Assembly: GCA_002396645.1 (NCBI GenBank)
Contig: DGYI01000045.1
Span: 1 to 24,947, forward strand
Length of the DNA stretch: 24,947 nt
Direction: 5' to 3'
Source of the DNA: Firmicutes bacterium UBA5010
GTDB lineage: Bacteria; Bacillota; Clostridia; Tissierellales; Sedimentibacteraceae
Shown: positions 9,086 through 17,505 of the stretch, piece after piece
Position numbering within the stretch: the stretch's first letter is position 1
Layout: each line of letters starts with the position of its first letter
Program-made: the position numbers and the translations under genes
The notes under the pieces: model-generated
Database searches by the model: none
Told to the model about the DNA's origin: nothing
Seen by the model: only the letters and a program-made list of their open reading frames with translations

Positions 9086-9458
9086 TCATATCATTCCTTT
9101 TCAAAGAGAATTCTTTATTTTGCAAAAACCAATCTATAATTTCTTCTGCATTTTCTTTTAAATTTACCCAGATAAAAAAAGTGGTATTTTTTTCACTACT
9201 AATGTTAATAACTCCCCAACAAAATCTTTTATTTTTCTGTTGGGAGTTGAATATAATTCGTGTCATCTCAGTTAATATAGTGTATCTTGATTTTTCAAAT
9301 ATTATTATATCTGAACCTTCATATATTATAGTTTCACACTCAAATGGAATAATAAATGGGAAATCATAAAACTCGCCAAGATTTTTTTTTAAAAATCTAC
9401 ACGCTTCGGCCACACATGGCGGATAACGCAAATAGAAAAAATCATATTTATTTTTCAT
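9051..9458 (-). CDS. Unrecognised 135-residue protein at the head of the synthetase operon
   Basis: I do not recognise this family. The protein begins MKNKYDFFYLRYPPCVAEAC, is rich in aromatic and charged residues, and has a central hydrophobic strand pattern (FCWGVINIS, TTFFIWVNL). There is no signal peptide or membrane segment. AAAGGA lies 12 bases before ATG 9458. Its end overlaps the ProRS-like gene by 35 bases in a different frame, and with LeuRS the three genes form one unit. The overlap and open frame support it being real. It could be a small partner or adaptor of the two synthetase paralogs (inference). Confidence 0.6.
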   Translation of the reverse strand: MKNKYDFFYLRYPPCVAEACRFLKKNLGEFYDFPFIIPFECETIIYEGSDIIIFEKSRYTILTEMTRIIFNSQQKNKRFCWGVINISSEKNTTFFIWVNLKENAEEIIDWFLQNKEFSLKRNDMNEGFTVLWSTQ

Positions 9459-9979
9459 AATTTTTCATATTCCTTTCGCTTCGCCCAAGGTTCAAACAAG
9501 TAATGAAAAAAATGTTGTACCTCTCCTCATATAGATTTAAAATATTATTATAGAATAGCAATATACTACAGAGCACGACATGAGAAGTAGCGAATTTATT
9601 TCGACCCCGTATAAATATATGTGCCGTCATCCTTTCAAGTACAAATGTGAATGTTAGTCTCAAAAATCATAAAAATTCCGAAATCAAAATGTATATATTT
9701 TTCGAAATGATATAATTCAAGTTAAGTTAATAAAGTAAAGTATAAATCATAGAATTAAACACTATAACGTTTAAATTATAACAAAAATCAGCTATTACAA
9801 TATATTTTAATATATATGCATCACAATCAAGGTTAAAATTTTAATCATTTTGTTAATTAAGAACAAACAAATGGTATATTGGCCCGGACGCTTATCATTA
9901 GTAATAAACCATGTTTATTTAGTCGCTGGTTGACAGTAAATTTTGCTATTCTTATTTTTATTTTTAAGTGATGATACTT
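9459..9979. other. Gene-free stretch: leader of the synthetase operon and 5' flank of IS110 remnant 2
   Basis: The half near 9459-9720 is the presumed untranslated leader. A short minus-strand ORF at 9448-9663 has no family signal and overlaps the ribosome site of the next gene, so I treat it as non-coding. From about 9720 to 9979 is AT-rich flank of the IS110 remnant, where a bridge-RNA region would be expected in an intact IS110 element. No clear structure was identified. Confidence 0.3.
9692..9720 (-). promoter_or_regulatory. Possible promoter of the synthetase operon
   Basis: On the minus strand TTGAAT (9720-9715) and TATATA (9697-9692) are separated by 17 bases. It lies about 235 bases before ATG 9458, leaving a long leader. 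I looked for a T-box (GGTGGNACCGCG-type sequence) in that leader and did not find one. In DNA this AT-rich, such boxes can occur by chance. Confidence 0.35.
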
Positions 9980-10901
9980 ATGATGAGACCTACTTACCCC
10001 ATCTGCTGTGGACTTGATTTCCAAGAAATGTTATTGTTTTAACCGCCGTAATTACTGATAAAAATGGAATATCAGAGTATATTCAAAAATCATTTTCACT
10101 TTCAACTCAGATATTCAAAACTTTCACAATTTGCTAATTAAAAACGACATTGATAGCCTTCACATCCTAAATATATTAAAGTAATTAAAGGTGAAAAAAC
10201 AGTTAAAAAGGATTCAAAGTGAATTACCAACCTTTACAAATTTGATTTAGTTGGATATTCCTTTATTCCACCAAAAATTTTCATCAACTTCGTGAACTAG
10301 TACGCTAGCGTTTTAAACTAGTCTTCATGAAATCTTCTGAAAGAAACATATCCAAAACTGCATGACTGTTTCTAACATTGGATTGCTAGCGTACTATCTG
10401 ACCCTTTTGATAAAATATCTACAGAAATTAAGTCTTATATGCTTACAATTACTTTAAAATACTATTGAAGATAAAAAAGTTTGCAAGTTAATTAAAAAAG
10501 GTGTTGTTAAATCAGATGAAATCAGTAAAGCAATAAAGGATATCAAATTAAAACGAATCAAGCCAAGAAACTTAAACTTGCACGTGGTCATTTTGATTAT
10601 CTATATAACATGATTACACAACTAAAGTTGAGCTTTATGTCTGTATAAAGACTTATTATCATATTGTGTAATATCTTTCTTCTCTTCCCGTTATAACAGA
10701 ACTTAGTGCAACCATCACTCTCACTAAAATTGGTTTTAATATGAATACTTTTGATGATGTTAAACATCTATGTTCTTGGTGTGGCATTTTAATCATACAA
10801 AATAACTTTAAATAATTCTAATATTTTTGCTTATCTTGAAGTTCAAGGATACGATACTACTTTACTAGTTAAATGCAACGATAACTAATCTTCTGTCTAC
10901 T
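9980..10901 (+). pseudogene. IS110-family transposase, heavily decayed (copy 2)
   Basis: The start reads MMRPTYPICCGLDF, the CCGxD catalytic start of this IS110 subgroup. TAVITDKNGISEYIQKS follows after a frameshift, and later fragments include KKLKLARGHFDYLYNMITQL near 10562-10627 and FDDVKHLCSWCG near 10750-10785, the usual C-terminal region (xxxKHLCSWAGLTP). Multiple frameshifts and stops throughout. It faces the biosynthetic genes head-on and separates the KamA gene from the synthetase operon. It therefore probably inserted between, or next to, two units of one locus. It belongs to the same subgroup as the copy at 19322-20571, but is more decayed. Confidence 0.75.
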
Positions 10902-10989
10902 TTAATATTTTTAAAACAGAGGTTTATAATCCCTTAATTAAAGTTACCTTAAATTCTATACTATTTTTTACTCTTATTAATAAATCAAC

Positions 10990-12045
10990 TTACTCTTTTG
11001 GCAAGTTTAGGTCGGTTAAAAAATCTTTTAATAAAAGAGATCCATCTTCTGCTTTGAGTTTATCCTTATGTATTGATGGCATCGCCAACAATTTTTCTCC
11101 AATTAATGGCACGCTATATAAAGGGATACATAGGGCTGATAATTTTGCATATAGCCTTTCAATAATCTTAGTTCCAACATTAATGTCTGTCACAAGATGT
11201 TTAGTCCCTATCGCAGGAACACAATGATATAAATAAAAAGGCTTAATCTTGTTTTGAAGGCATTTTTCAAATAGTTCTCCTAATATTTCGTCTGTATCAT
11301 TAATACCACGTAATAAGACTGTTGCACTAAACACGGGGATACCGTTATCCGAAAGTGCCCTACTTGCTTTTATTGCTTCATTAGTTAATTCGTCCTTATG
11401 GTCAAAATGAGCAATAATATAAATAGTAGGATGCATCTTTAATATATTTACCAGTTTATCTGTTATTCTACTTGGTAGAACTGCAATAATTCGAGTGAAA
11501 ATGCGAATTATTTTTACATGCTCTATTTTAGCTAATCCAGAAATTATATATTCCAATAAATCATCAGTTGCTATTAATGGTTCACCACCAGATAGACAAC
11601 ATTCAGTTATATTTGTATTGTTTCTAATATAGTTTAAAATATTATCGGCATCACTAAATGAAAGTGTAGAACCACCAGTCATAACCCAATATTTTCTAAA
11701 ACAATATCTACAATGATTTGGGCAAAAATGTGTTACAATTATTGTTGCTCTTCCTTGCAATTCTACTCTAATTCCTTTCACCGGTGAAAACTCTTCTTCT
11801 TTATCAAAATTAGGTAAGTTTTCAACGCTACTTTCTTCTATTGAAGTTGGTAATATTGTTTTTCTTAATGGATGATTTTCATCCAAAGAAGAAAGCAAAT
11901 TAGCATAGTACGGTGTAATTTGCAAAGGAAAAAGTGTGTTCCCTACAATTGCGCTTTCTTTATCTTCTTTCTTAATTTTTATATACTTTTCTAACTCATC
12001 TATAGATGTTATTAAGTGTAAAAGTTCATTTTGCCAATTTTCCAT
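10990..12045 (-). CDS. KamA-family radical-SAM amino acid 2,3-aminomutase, probably not lysine-specific
   Basis: A 351-residue protein. GGAGG lies 7 bases before ATG 12045. The pattern PLQITPYYANLL (40-51) and the cysteine motif C108-PNH-C112-RY-C115 (CxxxCxxC) place it in the lysine 2,3-aminomutase/EpmB radical-SAM family. LSGGEPL (151-157) is the SAM-binding GGEP. K318 in PLIGEK sits where the PLP lysine lies in KamA (usual GGGGK). These enzymes move an alpha-amino group to the beta carbon using SAM, a [4Fe-4S] cluster and PLP. The two aspartates that hold the epsilon-amino group in lysine aminomutase (in YQCD and VVDAPG) appear as Val276 (YHCV) and about Ser311. The substrate is therefore probably another amino acid. 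It stands 180 bases after the deaminase-like genes and may have its own promoter. Confidence 0.85.
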   Translation of the reverse strand: MENWQNELLHLITSIDELEKYIKIKKEDKESAIVGNTLFPLQITPYYANLLSSLDENHPLRKTILPTSIEESSVENLPNFDKEEEFSPVKGIRVELQGRATIIVTHFCPNHCRYCFRKYWVMTGGSTLSFSDADNILNYIRNNTNITECCLSGGEPLIATDDLLEYIISGLAKIEHVKIIRIFTRIIAVLPSRITDKLVNILKMHPTIYIIAHFDHKDELTNEAIKASRALSDNGIPVFSATVLLRGINDTDEILGELFEKCLQNKIKPFYLYHCVPAIGTKHLVTDINVGTKIIERLYAKLSALCIPLYSVPLIGEKLLAMPSIHKDKLKAEDGSLLLKDFLTDLNLPKE

Positions 12046-12225
12046 TTTATTCCTCCAATGAAATAATATTTTATTTGCAATAAGATTATTTGATTATTAA
12101 AAAAATTCATAATGATTATACTTATTATAGAATATACATTCAGAGATATTATAGAAAATGTTGTCATTCTATTATACTTGAAATTAAAAATAATTTTGTT
12201 TCATTACATGTGGATATATTCTATA

Positions 12226-12744
12226 TTATGTGAAATCTCTCCATATCTGCGATGGTTCTGGTCCTGTGCTCCCTTTATATTTGCCATTATATAGTTTAAT
12301 GTCACCATATGTATGCCAAAAGGTTACTTGACCAATCAGCATATTCTTGTATATTTTTACAGCCTGAACCGCATGCATTTGTAATGTCCAATTATTAATA
12401 GAGCCAATATCAATTAGATTCGCAGTAATGTGTACGAATAAACCTATTCGCCCCGTTGAACTTCTTCCATTTAAAATCGGAACAAAATAGTTGCTTCCCA
12501 TCTTTTCTTTTATATAACCTAAATACACTTTATTAGGTTCTAATATGAGCCCTGTATCAGGTATGGGTATTTTTTCTACTTCTGGTTTTATTTTAGAATC
12601 AATAATTTCATTTTTATAAATGTATACATAGTCACCAAGCCTAAAATTATACGAATTAGGATTAAGTGCACTTTCATCAAAAGGAGAAATGACAATTTCA
12701 CCTTTTTCTACTCTTTTCTTTATTTCATCACCGGTCAATATCAT
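12226..12744 (-). CDS. dCTP-deaminase/dUTPase-fold protein, paralog B (catalytic Glu replaced by Gln)
   Basis: A 172-residue member of the dCTP deaminase (Dcd) family. I chose ATG 12744 (MILTGDEIKK), preceded by GAGGAG, rather than the ATG at 12762, because it gives the same start and length as paralog A four bases upstream. GRSSTGRIG (93-101) and HITANLIDIG (105-114) are the standard Dcd core. The C-terminal YNGKYKGSTGPEPSQIW matches the nucleotide-binding lid of true dCTP deaminases. However the catalytic glutamate of the TLE(L/F) motif is Gln122 (WTLQM), so normal deamination is unlikely. Dcd proteins are homotrimers with active sites at subunit interfaces. It could bind a nucleotide, act as a partner for paralog A, or have a new role in the pathway. 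Confidence 0.82.
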   Translation of the reverse strand: MILTGDEIKKRVEKGEIVISPFDESALNPNSYNFRLGDYVYIYKNEIIDSKIKPEVEKIPIPDTGLILEPNKVYLGYIKEKMGSNYFVPILNGRSSTGRIGLFVHITANLIDIGSINNWTLQMHAVQAVKIYKNMLIGQVTFWHTYGDIKLYNGKYKGSTGPEPSQIWRDFT

Positions 12745-12748
12745 AATA

Positions 12749-13267
12749 TTATATCTCCTCAAAAATTTTACTTATTTCTGGTTTTGAAATATTCCAATAA
12801 GATGATGAATAACTACTGTTTTTCTCGCCATCAACTTTCCAAAAACTTACTTGTCCGATTTTCATTTTTGGATAAATTACCAACGGTTGAACAACCTTAA
12901 GTTCAAGAGTCCAACAATGGTTTGTGCCTACATGCCCCAGTGGAGCACTTATTTGCAAAAATAAACCTAATCGGCCTACAGATGATCTTCCTATCAATGT
13001 AATAGCATAAACATCGCTACCAATTTCTTCAAAAGTACTACTTAAATAAAGTTGATTAGGTTGTAAAGTAAATCCTTCTTCAGTCAAAACAATTTTCTTA
13101 TATTTGGATTTACTGAATGGATCTAATATACTATTATCAATCTGGTATAAATCGTAACCCAATCTATAATTATAAGAATTTGGATTTATCATTGATTCAT
13201 CAAAAGGATTTATTGAAATATTACCTTCTTGCACTTCTTGTTTAATTTTTTCACCTGTTAATATCAT
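12749..13267 (-). CDS. dCTP-deaminase/dUTPase-fold protein, paralog A (keeps Glu, altered lid)
   Basis: A 172-residue Dcd-like protein, same length and start (MILTGEKIKQ) as paralog B. GRSSVGRLG is at 93-101 and WTLEL at 119-123, with the catalytic-type Glu122 retained. The usual H-A-T-A-x-x-I-D-P-G stretch is QISAPLGHVG, so His and Asp are replaced. The C-terminal lid that contacts the triphosphate in Dcd is absent: the tail reads SSYSSSYWNISKPEISKIF. It starts 3 bases after the methyltransferase stop and ends 4 bases before paralog B, so the pair is made together. Cytoplasmic. The substrate may be something other than dCTP; the pairing suggests a mixed oligomer (see findings). Confidence 0.82.
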   Translation of the reverse strand: MILTGEKIKQEVQEGNISINPFDESMINPNSYNYRLGYDLYQIDNSILDPFSKSKYKKIVLTEEGFTLQPNQLYLSSTFEEIGSDVYAITLIGRSSVGRLGLFLQISAPLGHVGTNHCWTLELKVVQPLVIYPKMKIGQVSFWKVDGEKNSSYSSSYWNISKPEISKIFEEI

Positions 13268-13270
13268 ATT

Positions 13271-14095
13271 TTAAAACAACTCCATAAACCTATTTGGATA
13301 GATTTCTTTTAAATACCTAAGCACCATAACCGAGTATGCTTGATATTTATGTAATTCATTACTAATGCTTTTTATTTCATACAATCTATTAAATAAAACT
13401 TGATATATCTCTTCAGAAGTTATATTCTTTATATTACAGCACCTTTGAATAGTATCCTCAGTATATTTTTTCATTTGTTCTTGAGTTTCTAATTCAATTC
13501 TTTTTCTTGATTCATAAACAATTTCAAAATTTTCATAAACGTTTCTAACAAAGCTATAAGGCATAGCTGTAGGAGTTATTCCAATAACACTTTGACATTG
13601 CTTAATTAATTCGTTTGGAATATCTGCAATTCCAAAATAGGGTGAAGCCAAAATATATCCTGAATCATTAAAATAATTTTTTAAATGACAAAGCATAGTA
13701 TTTGGTTCTTTAAAAAAACCAAGAGCAGCTCCCAAAACGATATGTGAAAATTTTTGCTCAAACTCAAATGTACACGCATCTGCATTAATATAATGCAGAT
13801 CCAAATTATCTCCATAAATATTTTTACTCAATTTTGCTGCTCTTATAGATGCATCACAAATATCCACACCAATTACACTACAACCAGTCAACCTTGATAG
13901 TTCTCTTCCGGAAAACCCTGTTGTGCAAGCAATTTCCAAGATTTTTGAATCATTTTTGACATGCCCAAAAACGGACCATTCGCTAATTGTGGACAATGAA
14001 CCTGGGGGAACATTCCATTGGTTAATAAATGCCACAAACTGTGTATATGACATTTTTTTTATTTGCTCAATTTCGAGCGTAATGCTTTTAGTCAT
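13271..14095 (-). CDS. Class I SAM-dependent methyltransferase
   Basis: A 274-residue protein with a Rossmann methyltransferase core. Motif I is ILEIACTTGFSG (52-63), the SAM-ribose acidic residue is Asp78 in VIGVDICDAS, and motif III-like INADACTFEFEQKFSHIVLG is at 103-122. The region after about 160 is the variable substrate part. The ATG overlaps the TGA of the upstream ligase (ATGA), which points to translational coupling. It would methylate a small molecule or carrier-bound intermediate; O-, N- or C-methylation cannot be told apart here. It and the KamA enzyme both need SAM, which is notable beside the broken metK. Confidence 0.82.
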   Translation of the reverse strand: MTKSITLEIEQIKKMSYTQFVAFINQWNVPPGSLSTISEWSVFGHVKNDSKILEIACTTGFSGRELSRLTGCSVIGVDICDASIRAAKLSKNIYGDNLDLHYINADACTFEFEQKFSHIVLGAALGFFKEPNTMLCHLKNYFNDSGYILASPYFGIADIPNELIKQCQSVIGITPTAMPYSFVRNVYENFEIVYESRKRIELETQEQMKKYTEDTIQRCCNIKNITSEEIYQVLFNRLYEIKSISNELHKYQAYSVMVLRYLKEIYPNRFMELF

Positions 14096-15309
14096 TGTAA
14101 TTCTTCCCTTCTTATAAATAATTTATTTTTATTACTTAATGGCACCGGTAATGTTTTACAAAACATAATTTCTATATCAATATTTTTAGAAATATAATTA
14201 GAAATATGATAATCTATAAATTCTTTTAAATTGTTATTTGTAATAGCTTCTTGTTCAATATAAAATGTAAATCTATTTTTAGATTCACCTACTATTATAA
14301 ATCTATTTGGCTCTATAATATTTGATTTTATTGCTTTTTTAATTATTCTAGAAAATATTTCAGGGCTATAGTATTTGTCATCAATTATTATTTTATCACT
14401 AACTCTTCCCGCAAGATTGTTAATAACTATACCTGATACGCCACAATTGCAATTAATTTTTTCTAGTGTAACTAGGTCTCCAAGATTATATCTTATGTAA
14501 GGTAAATAATATTGATTTAGTGATGTAATACATAATTCTCCAACATTACCTTCGTAATGGTCATCGTTGACTGTTTCACAATATACATGATCTTCAAAAA
14601 CATGAAACAACCCCTGTTTACATTGACAAGCAATAGGCCATACCTCCGTACAACCATAATGATTTCCTATATGACATTTAAATAATTTATTAAACATTTC
14701 AACATGATAATCTTCTAATGTTTCGCCGAGAACTTCAATAAACTCAACATTTTTAAATGTTGTAGGAGATATAATGTTCTTCGCTTTTTTGCAAAAATAA
14801 TAAAGGTTTGAAGGTGTACTTCTAATCCATGTTGGATCATAATTTGTAATATAATCAACAATACTCTTTATATCTTTTTCTTGCAAATCTCTGGCAGTTA
14901 TGAATTTAAAATCAATACTACCATAATAATGGTCTCTAAGGTGTTCTCCTGTTTCACTTAAGTCAGACATTGTCATAATATCATCAGAAAAAACAAACAT
15001 TTTTTTGTGAAAAATATCTTTAACATATTTAGATCGCCACTTCCAAATTTTTTTTCGAGAAAACAGCATTTCCTCTTTACTCTTTACACATTTTAAAGGT
15101 ATTCCTGTTGTTCCGCTGGTATATTCTGTAAACATATCTGCCGAAAATAAATCTAGATTTAATAAATCTGTATAATTCTCTCTAATAATTTTTTTTGTCA
15201 TTATCGGAAAATCTTCAATTTTCACCTCTCCTTTAATTGATAAACTGCGATAATAAGGAATATTTTTCACTGCATAATTTAAGAGTTTATTCAACTTATC
15301 TGTAGCCAT
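14092..15309 (-). CDS. CapK/PaaK-type AMP-forming acyl ligase
   Basis: About 405 residues from ATG 15309, which has AAAGG 11 bases upstream. The frame is open back to a TTG at 15372, but that has no ribosome site. The sequence resembles phenylacetate-CoA ligase and CapK proteins: NYAVKNIPYYR near 11-21, the P-loop-like EYTSGTTGIPLK (62-73), HYGCTEVWP, LPYIRYNLGDLV, and a C-terminal GRVSDKIIIDD followed by a small flexible domain. These enzymes adenylate a carboxylic acid and pass it to CoA or another acceptor. Cys residues in the middle (CQCKQG, NCNCG) may bind zinc, as in some PaaK-like proteins. It is distinct from the acyl-AMP ligase at the operon start, so the pathway probably activates two different acids. 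Its stop overlaps the methyltransferase start. Confidence 0.8.
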   Translation of the reverse strand: MATDKLNKLLNYAVKNIPYYRSLSIKGEVKIEDFPIMTKKIIRENYTDLLNLDLFSADMFTEYTSGTTGIPLKCVKSKEEMLFSRKKIWKWRSKYVKDIFHKKMFVFSDDIMTMSDLSETGEHLRDHYYGSIDFKFITARDLQEKDIKSIVDYITNYDPTWIRSTPSNLYYFCKKAKNIISPTTFKNVEFIEVLGETLEDYHVEMFNKLFKCHIGNHYGCTEVWPIACQCKQGLFHVFEDHVYCETVNDDHYEGNVGELCITSLNQYYLPYIRYNLGDLVTLEKINCNCGVSGIVINNLAGRVSDKIIIDDKYYSPEIFSRIIKKAIKSNIIEPNRFIIVGESKNRFTFYIEQEAITNNNLKEFIDYHISNYISKNIDIEIMFCKTLPVPLSNKNKLFIRREELQ

Positions 15310-15387
15310 AAATAATTTTACCTTTCTCTGTAAATTTGTATGTTTTATTAATGATTGAATTCTAGTTTGCAATCGTCATTTTATATT

Positions 15388-16131
15388 TTATCTAATTCTT
15401 GAATCTAAATTAAAAACACTTCCACTTATTCCTTTAACTTTATTGGACGTTATAAATAGTAAATAATTAATTAAGTCATCAAGAGAAGAATTAATATTCA
15501 ATAAACTCCTTTCCAAAGCAACTCGTTTCTTATTTTCGTCATGACGATTTAAATCGGTAATGATAAACCCAGGGCAAACTGCATTTACCGCAATATTGTA
15601 TTTACCTAATTCCTTTGAAAGTGATTTTGTAAGAGCAATAACCCCAGCTTTGGATGAAGTGTAATTTACTTGTCCTGCTGATCCCTCCTGACCTTTTAAT
15701 GATGCTATGTTTATTATCTTGCCACATTTTTGTTTTATCATTATTTTTGAAAACTCTCGACAACACAAAAATGTTCCTGTTAAATTTACATCAATTACCT
15801 TTTGCCATTGCTCAATTTTCATCATTTGTATTAAGTTGTCGTCACAAATACCTGCATTATTTATAAGAACATCTACACCATCATACTTGCTTATAACTTC
15901 ATGATACATACTAGAAACTTTTGAAGCGTTAGTTACATCGGCTTTAATTATCATACAATTTGGGTTATATGATGATATTTCTTTAAAAAGATTTTTAGCT
16001 GTTTCTTCACTATGACAATAATTAATAACAACTTTAGCTTGCTCTTTTGCAAATGCTTTTGCAAGTTCACTTCCTATACCTTTTGAAGCGCCAGTAATAA
16101 CCACTACTTTATTTGAAACATCAACTATCAT
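15388..16131 (-). CDS. FabG-like 3-oxoacyl-ACP reductase (SDR family)
   Basis: A 247-residue short-chain dehydrogenase. The NADP-binding TGASKGIG is at 13-20, NNAG at 91-94, and the catalytic tetrad is N115, S144, Y157 and K161 (YTSSK). VNAVCPGFI follows, as in FabG. It reduces a 3-oxo group, typically on an acyl carrier protein, to a 3-hydroxy group with NADPH. Placement next to two carrier-protein genes supports a carrier-bound substrate. Its ATG overlaps the TGA of the broken carrier gene (ATGA), so its translation may depend on what remains of that gene. GAAAGGA lies about 13 bases upstream and can serve as its own ribosome site. Confidence 0.88.
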   Translation of the reverse strand: MIVDVSNKVVVITGASKGIGSELAKAFAKEQAKVVINYCHSEETAKNLFKEISSYNPNCMIIKADVTNASKVSSMYHEVISKYDGVDVLINNAGICDDNLIQMMKIEQWQKVIDVNLTGTFLCCREFSKIMIKQKCGKIINIASLKGQEGSAGQVNYTSSKAGVIALTKSLSKELGKYNIAVNAVCPGFIITDLNRHDENKKRVALERSLLNINSSLDDLINYLLFITSNKVKGISGSVFNLDSRIR

Positions 16132-16376
16132 ATAACTTTTTGGTCCTTTCTACTAATCACATAATCAATCATATCCTTTATTTTTTGGAAAGCAGTAAAA
16201 ATTAATTTCTCATCTTCAAATTCAAAATCAAACTCACTTTCAGGTTCAACAATAATTTTTATAAAAATTATTGAATTTATTTCTAAATCCTGCAACAGAT
16301 TTTTGGAGTTATTTTTTTCTTAAATATATTTAAGATTTTCTTGTATTACAAACAAAACTCTTTGAGTGGTATCCAT
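16128..16376 (-). pseudogene. Second acyl carrier protein, broken by an early TAA stop
   Basis: Read through, this is an 82-codon ACP-like protein. It begins MDTTQRVLFVIQENLKYI and then meets TAA at 16320-16322 (codon 19). The frame continues with LLQDLEINSIIFIKIIVE, where the serine of NSI is the expected phosphopantetheine site, and an acidic helix (FDFEFEDEKL) as in ACPs. The length equals that of the intact ACP at 17245-17493. AAAGGA sits about 11 bases before ATG 16376. The single stop makes the main product non-functional unless it is read through or translation restarts. Its end overlaps the reductase start by 4 bases, so it was once part of the coupled operon. Confidence 0.8.
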
Positions 16377-17240
16377 CTTAACAAATCCTTTTAATATCTA
16401 TATTTATAATTACATTCAACAGCGGAATGATAACTTTTGCAGGATTTTCAGCAACCAATGAATGTGGTGGTATTGAATAAGTAACTACACTTCCTGCTGC
16501 TATTGCACTACCATCACCAATAGTCACTCCCTTTAATATTATAACATTGTTTCCAATCCAAATCTTTTCTTAAATTGTTATTGGACACGGTCTATTGTCT
16601 TTATCAGCATAATAAATTGTATGCCCGTCGCCATCCATAATACTGACATTCCATGATATTATAGTGCCCGAACCAATGTAAACAGTATCATATACATTAA
16701 TTATGCAATTTTCTCCTATGTAAGTATCTTCAATGCTTAATTGTCACGAATATATACTTATCTTGGAATTATCATTTAAATAACATTTTCTAATTTGCGC
16801 TTGGCCATCTAACCTTATGTTATATGTTGAATTTTGGTTTAAATAAAAATAATCGTTGTTATTAATATTCCTGCTTGAACTTTTAAATAGTGAATTTTTA
16901 CACATTTCTAAATATGATATATCTAATGTAGCATTAGATGAATTTGTAATTTCACAATATCCAGACACTGCAATAGCATTTCTTATATTAATACTACTGT
17001 TTTCATTTGATCGGTAAAGTAACTTTGAAGAAATTTCAATGTCAAAATAAATTTGAATTATTTTATAATTATTATTTGATATCTCTAAGAACAAGCCATT
17101 ATTAAATTGAGCGTTGCAATTCAACACACCGGACAGTAATACTAGCTATGCTTCACTTATGTTTTCACCATAATAGTTTAAAGTATTTGTGATGTTTCCT
17201 TAGTACAATGCTTACTTAACTTAGTTACAAATGAATTCAT
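16346..17240 (-). pseudogene. Hexapeptide-repeat (left-handed beta-helix) acyltransferase, broken
   Basis: The start ATG 17240 lies 4 bases after the ACP stop, with AAAAGG upstream, and reads MNSFVTKLSKHCTKE before a frameshift near 17195. The main open part (17127-16744) holds repeats rich in N, S and I. It stops at TGA 16744-16746, continues (YIGENCIINVYDTVYIGSG), then meets TAA at 16570-16572. The next part, WIGNNVIILKGVTIGDGSAI then AAGSVVTYSIPPHSLVAENP, is the classic C-terminus of acetyl/acyltransferases such as maltose or galactoside acetyltransferase, here about 290 codons in all. The family transfers an acyl group from CoA or a carrier to an alcohol or amine. At least four lesions (an in-frame TAG also lies near 17150) make this a pseudogene. 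Its end overlaps the second ACP. Confidence 0.82.
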
Positions 17241-17244
17241 AAAA

Positions 17245-17493
17245 TCAGCCTTTTGTTTTTCTTTCGATTATATCAAATAGCTTGCCAAAAACAGTAAGAT
17301 TTTCTATGTCCAAATCATCATCTTCAATTTCAATATTAAACTCGTTCTCAATTTCTACTATCAACCCAATAATTTGCACGGAATCATATCTTAAATCGGT
17401 GGTTAAGATAGTTTCATCCGTAATAATATTTATGTCTACATCATTTGTAGCTATTATAGATATCAGTTCTTTTAATTTTTGTTTAATCTCCAT
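17245..17493 (-). CDS. Acyl carrier protein
   Basis: An 82-residue acidic protein. S38 in DLRYDSVQIIGL is the phosphopantetheine attachment serine (DSx motif), followed by the recognition helix IVEIENEFNIEIEDDDL. It is typical in length and charge. AAGGAG sits 8 bases before ATG 17493, and the gene starts 12 bases after the stop of the acyl-AMP ligase, its probable loading enzyme. It is the only intact free-standing carrier in the operon; the second copy at 16128-16376 is broken. It would carry the acid activated by the ligase to the reductase and later to an acyltransferase or the NRPS (inference). Confidence 0.92.
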   Translation of the reverse strand: MEIKQKLKELISIIATNDVDINIITDETILTTDLRYDSVQIIGLIVEIENEFNIEIEDDDLDIENLTVFGKLFDIIERKTKG

Positions 17494-17505
17494 TTTTATT
17501 ACTCC

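Noticed and set aside
9448..9663. 71-codon minus-strand ORF
   Set aside because: No family signal; it overlaps the ribosome site and start of the next gene and lies in the probable leader.
9459..9720. T-box riboswitch in the leader of the synthetase operon
   Set aside because: No GGTGGNACCGCG-like antiterminator sequence or terminator hairpin was found in the leader.
2476..17240. Stop-codon reassignment or readthrough as the reason for in-frame TAG, TGA and TAA
   Set aside because: All three stop codons appear inside broken genes, together with frameshifts, while long genes such as LeuRS and both ligases have none. Decay explains this better than a changed code.
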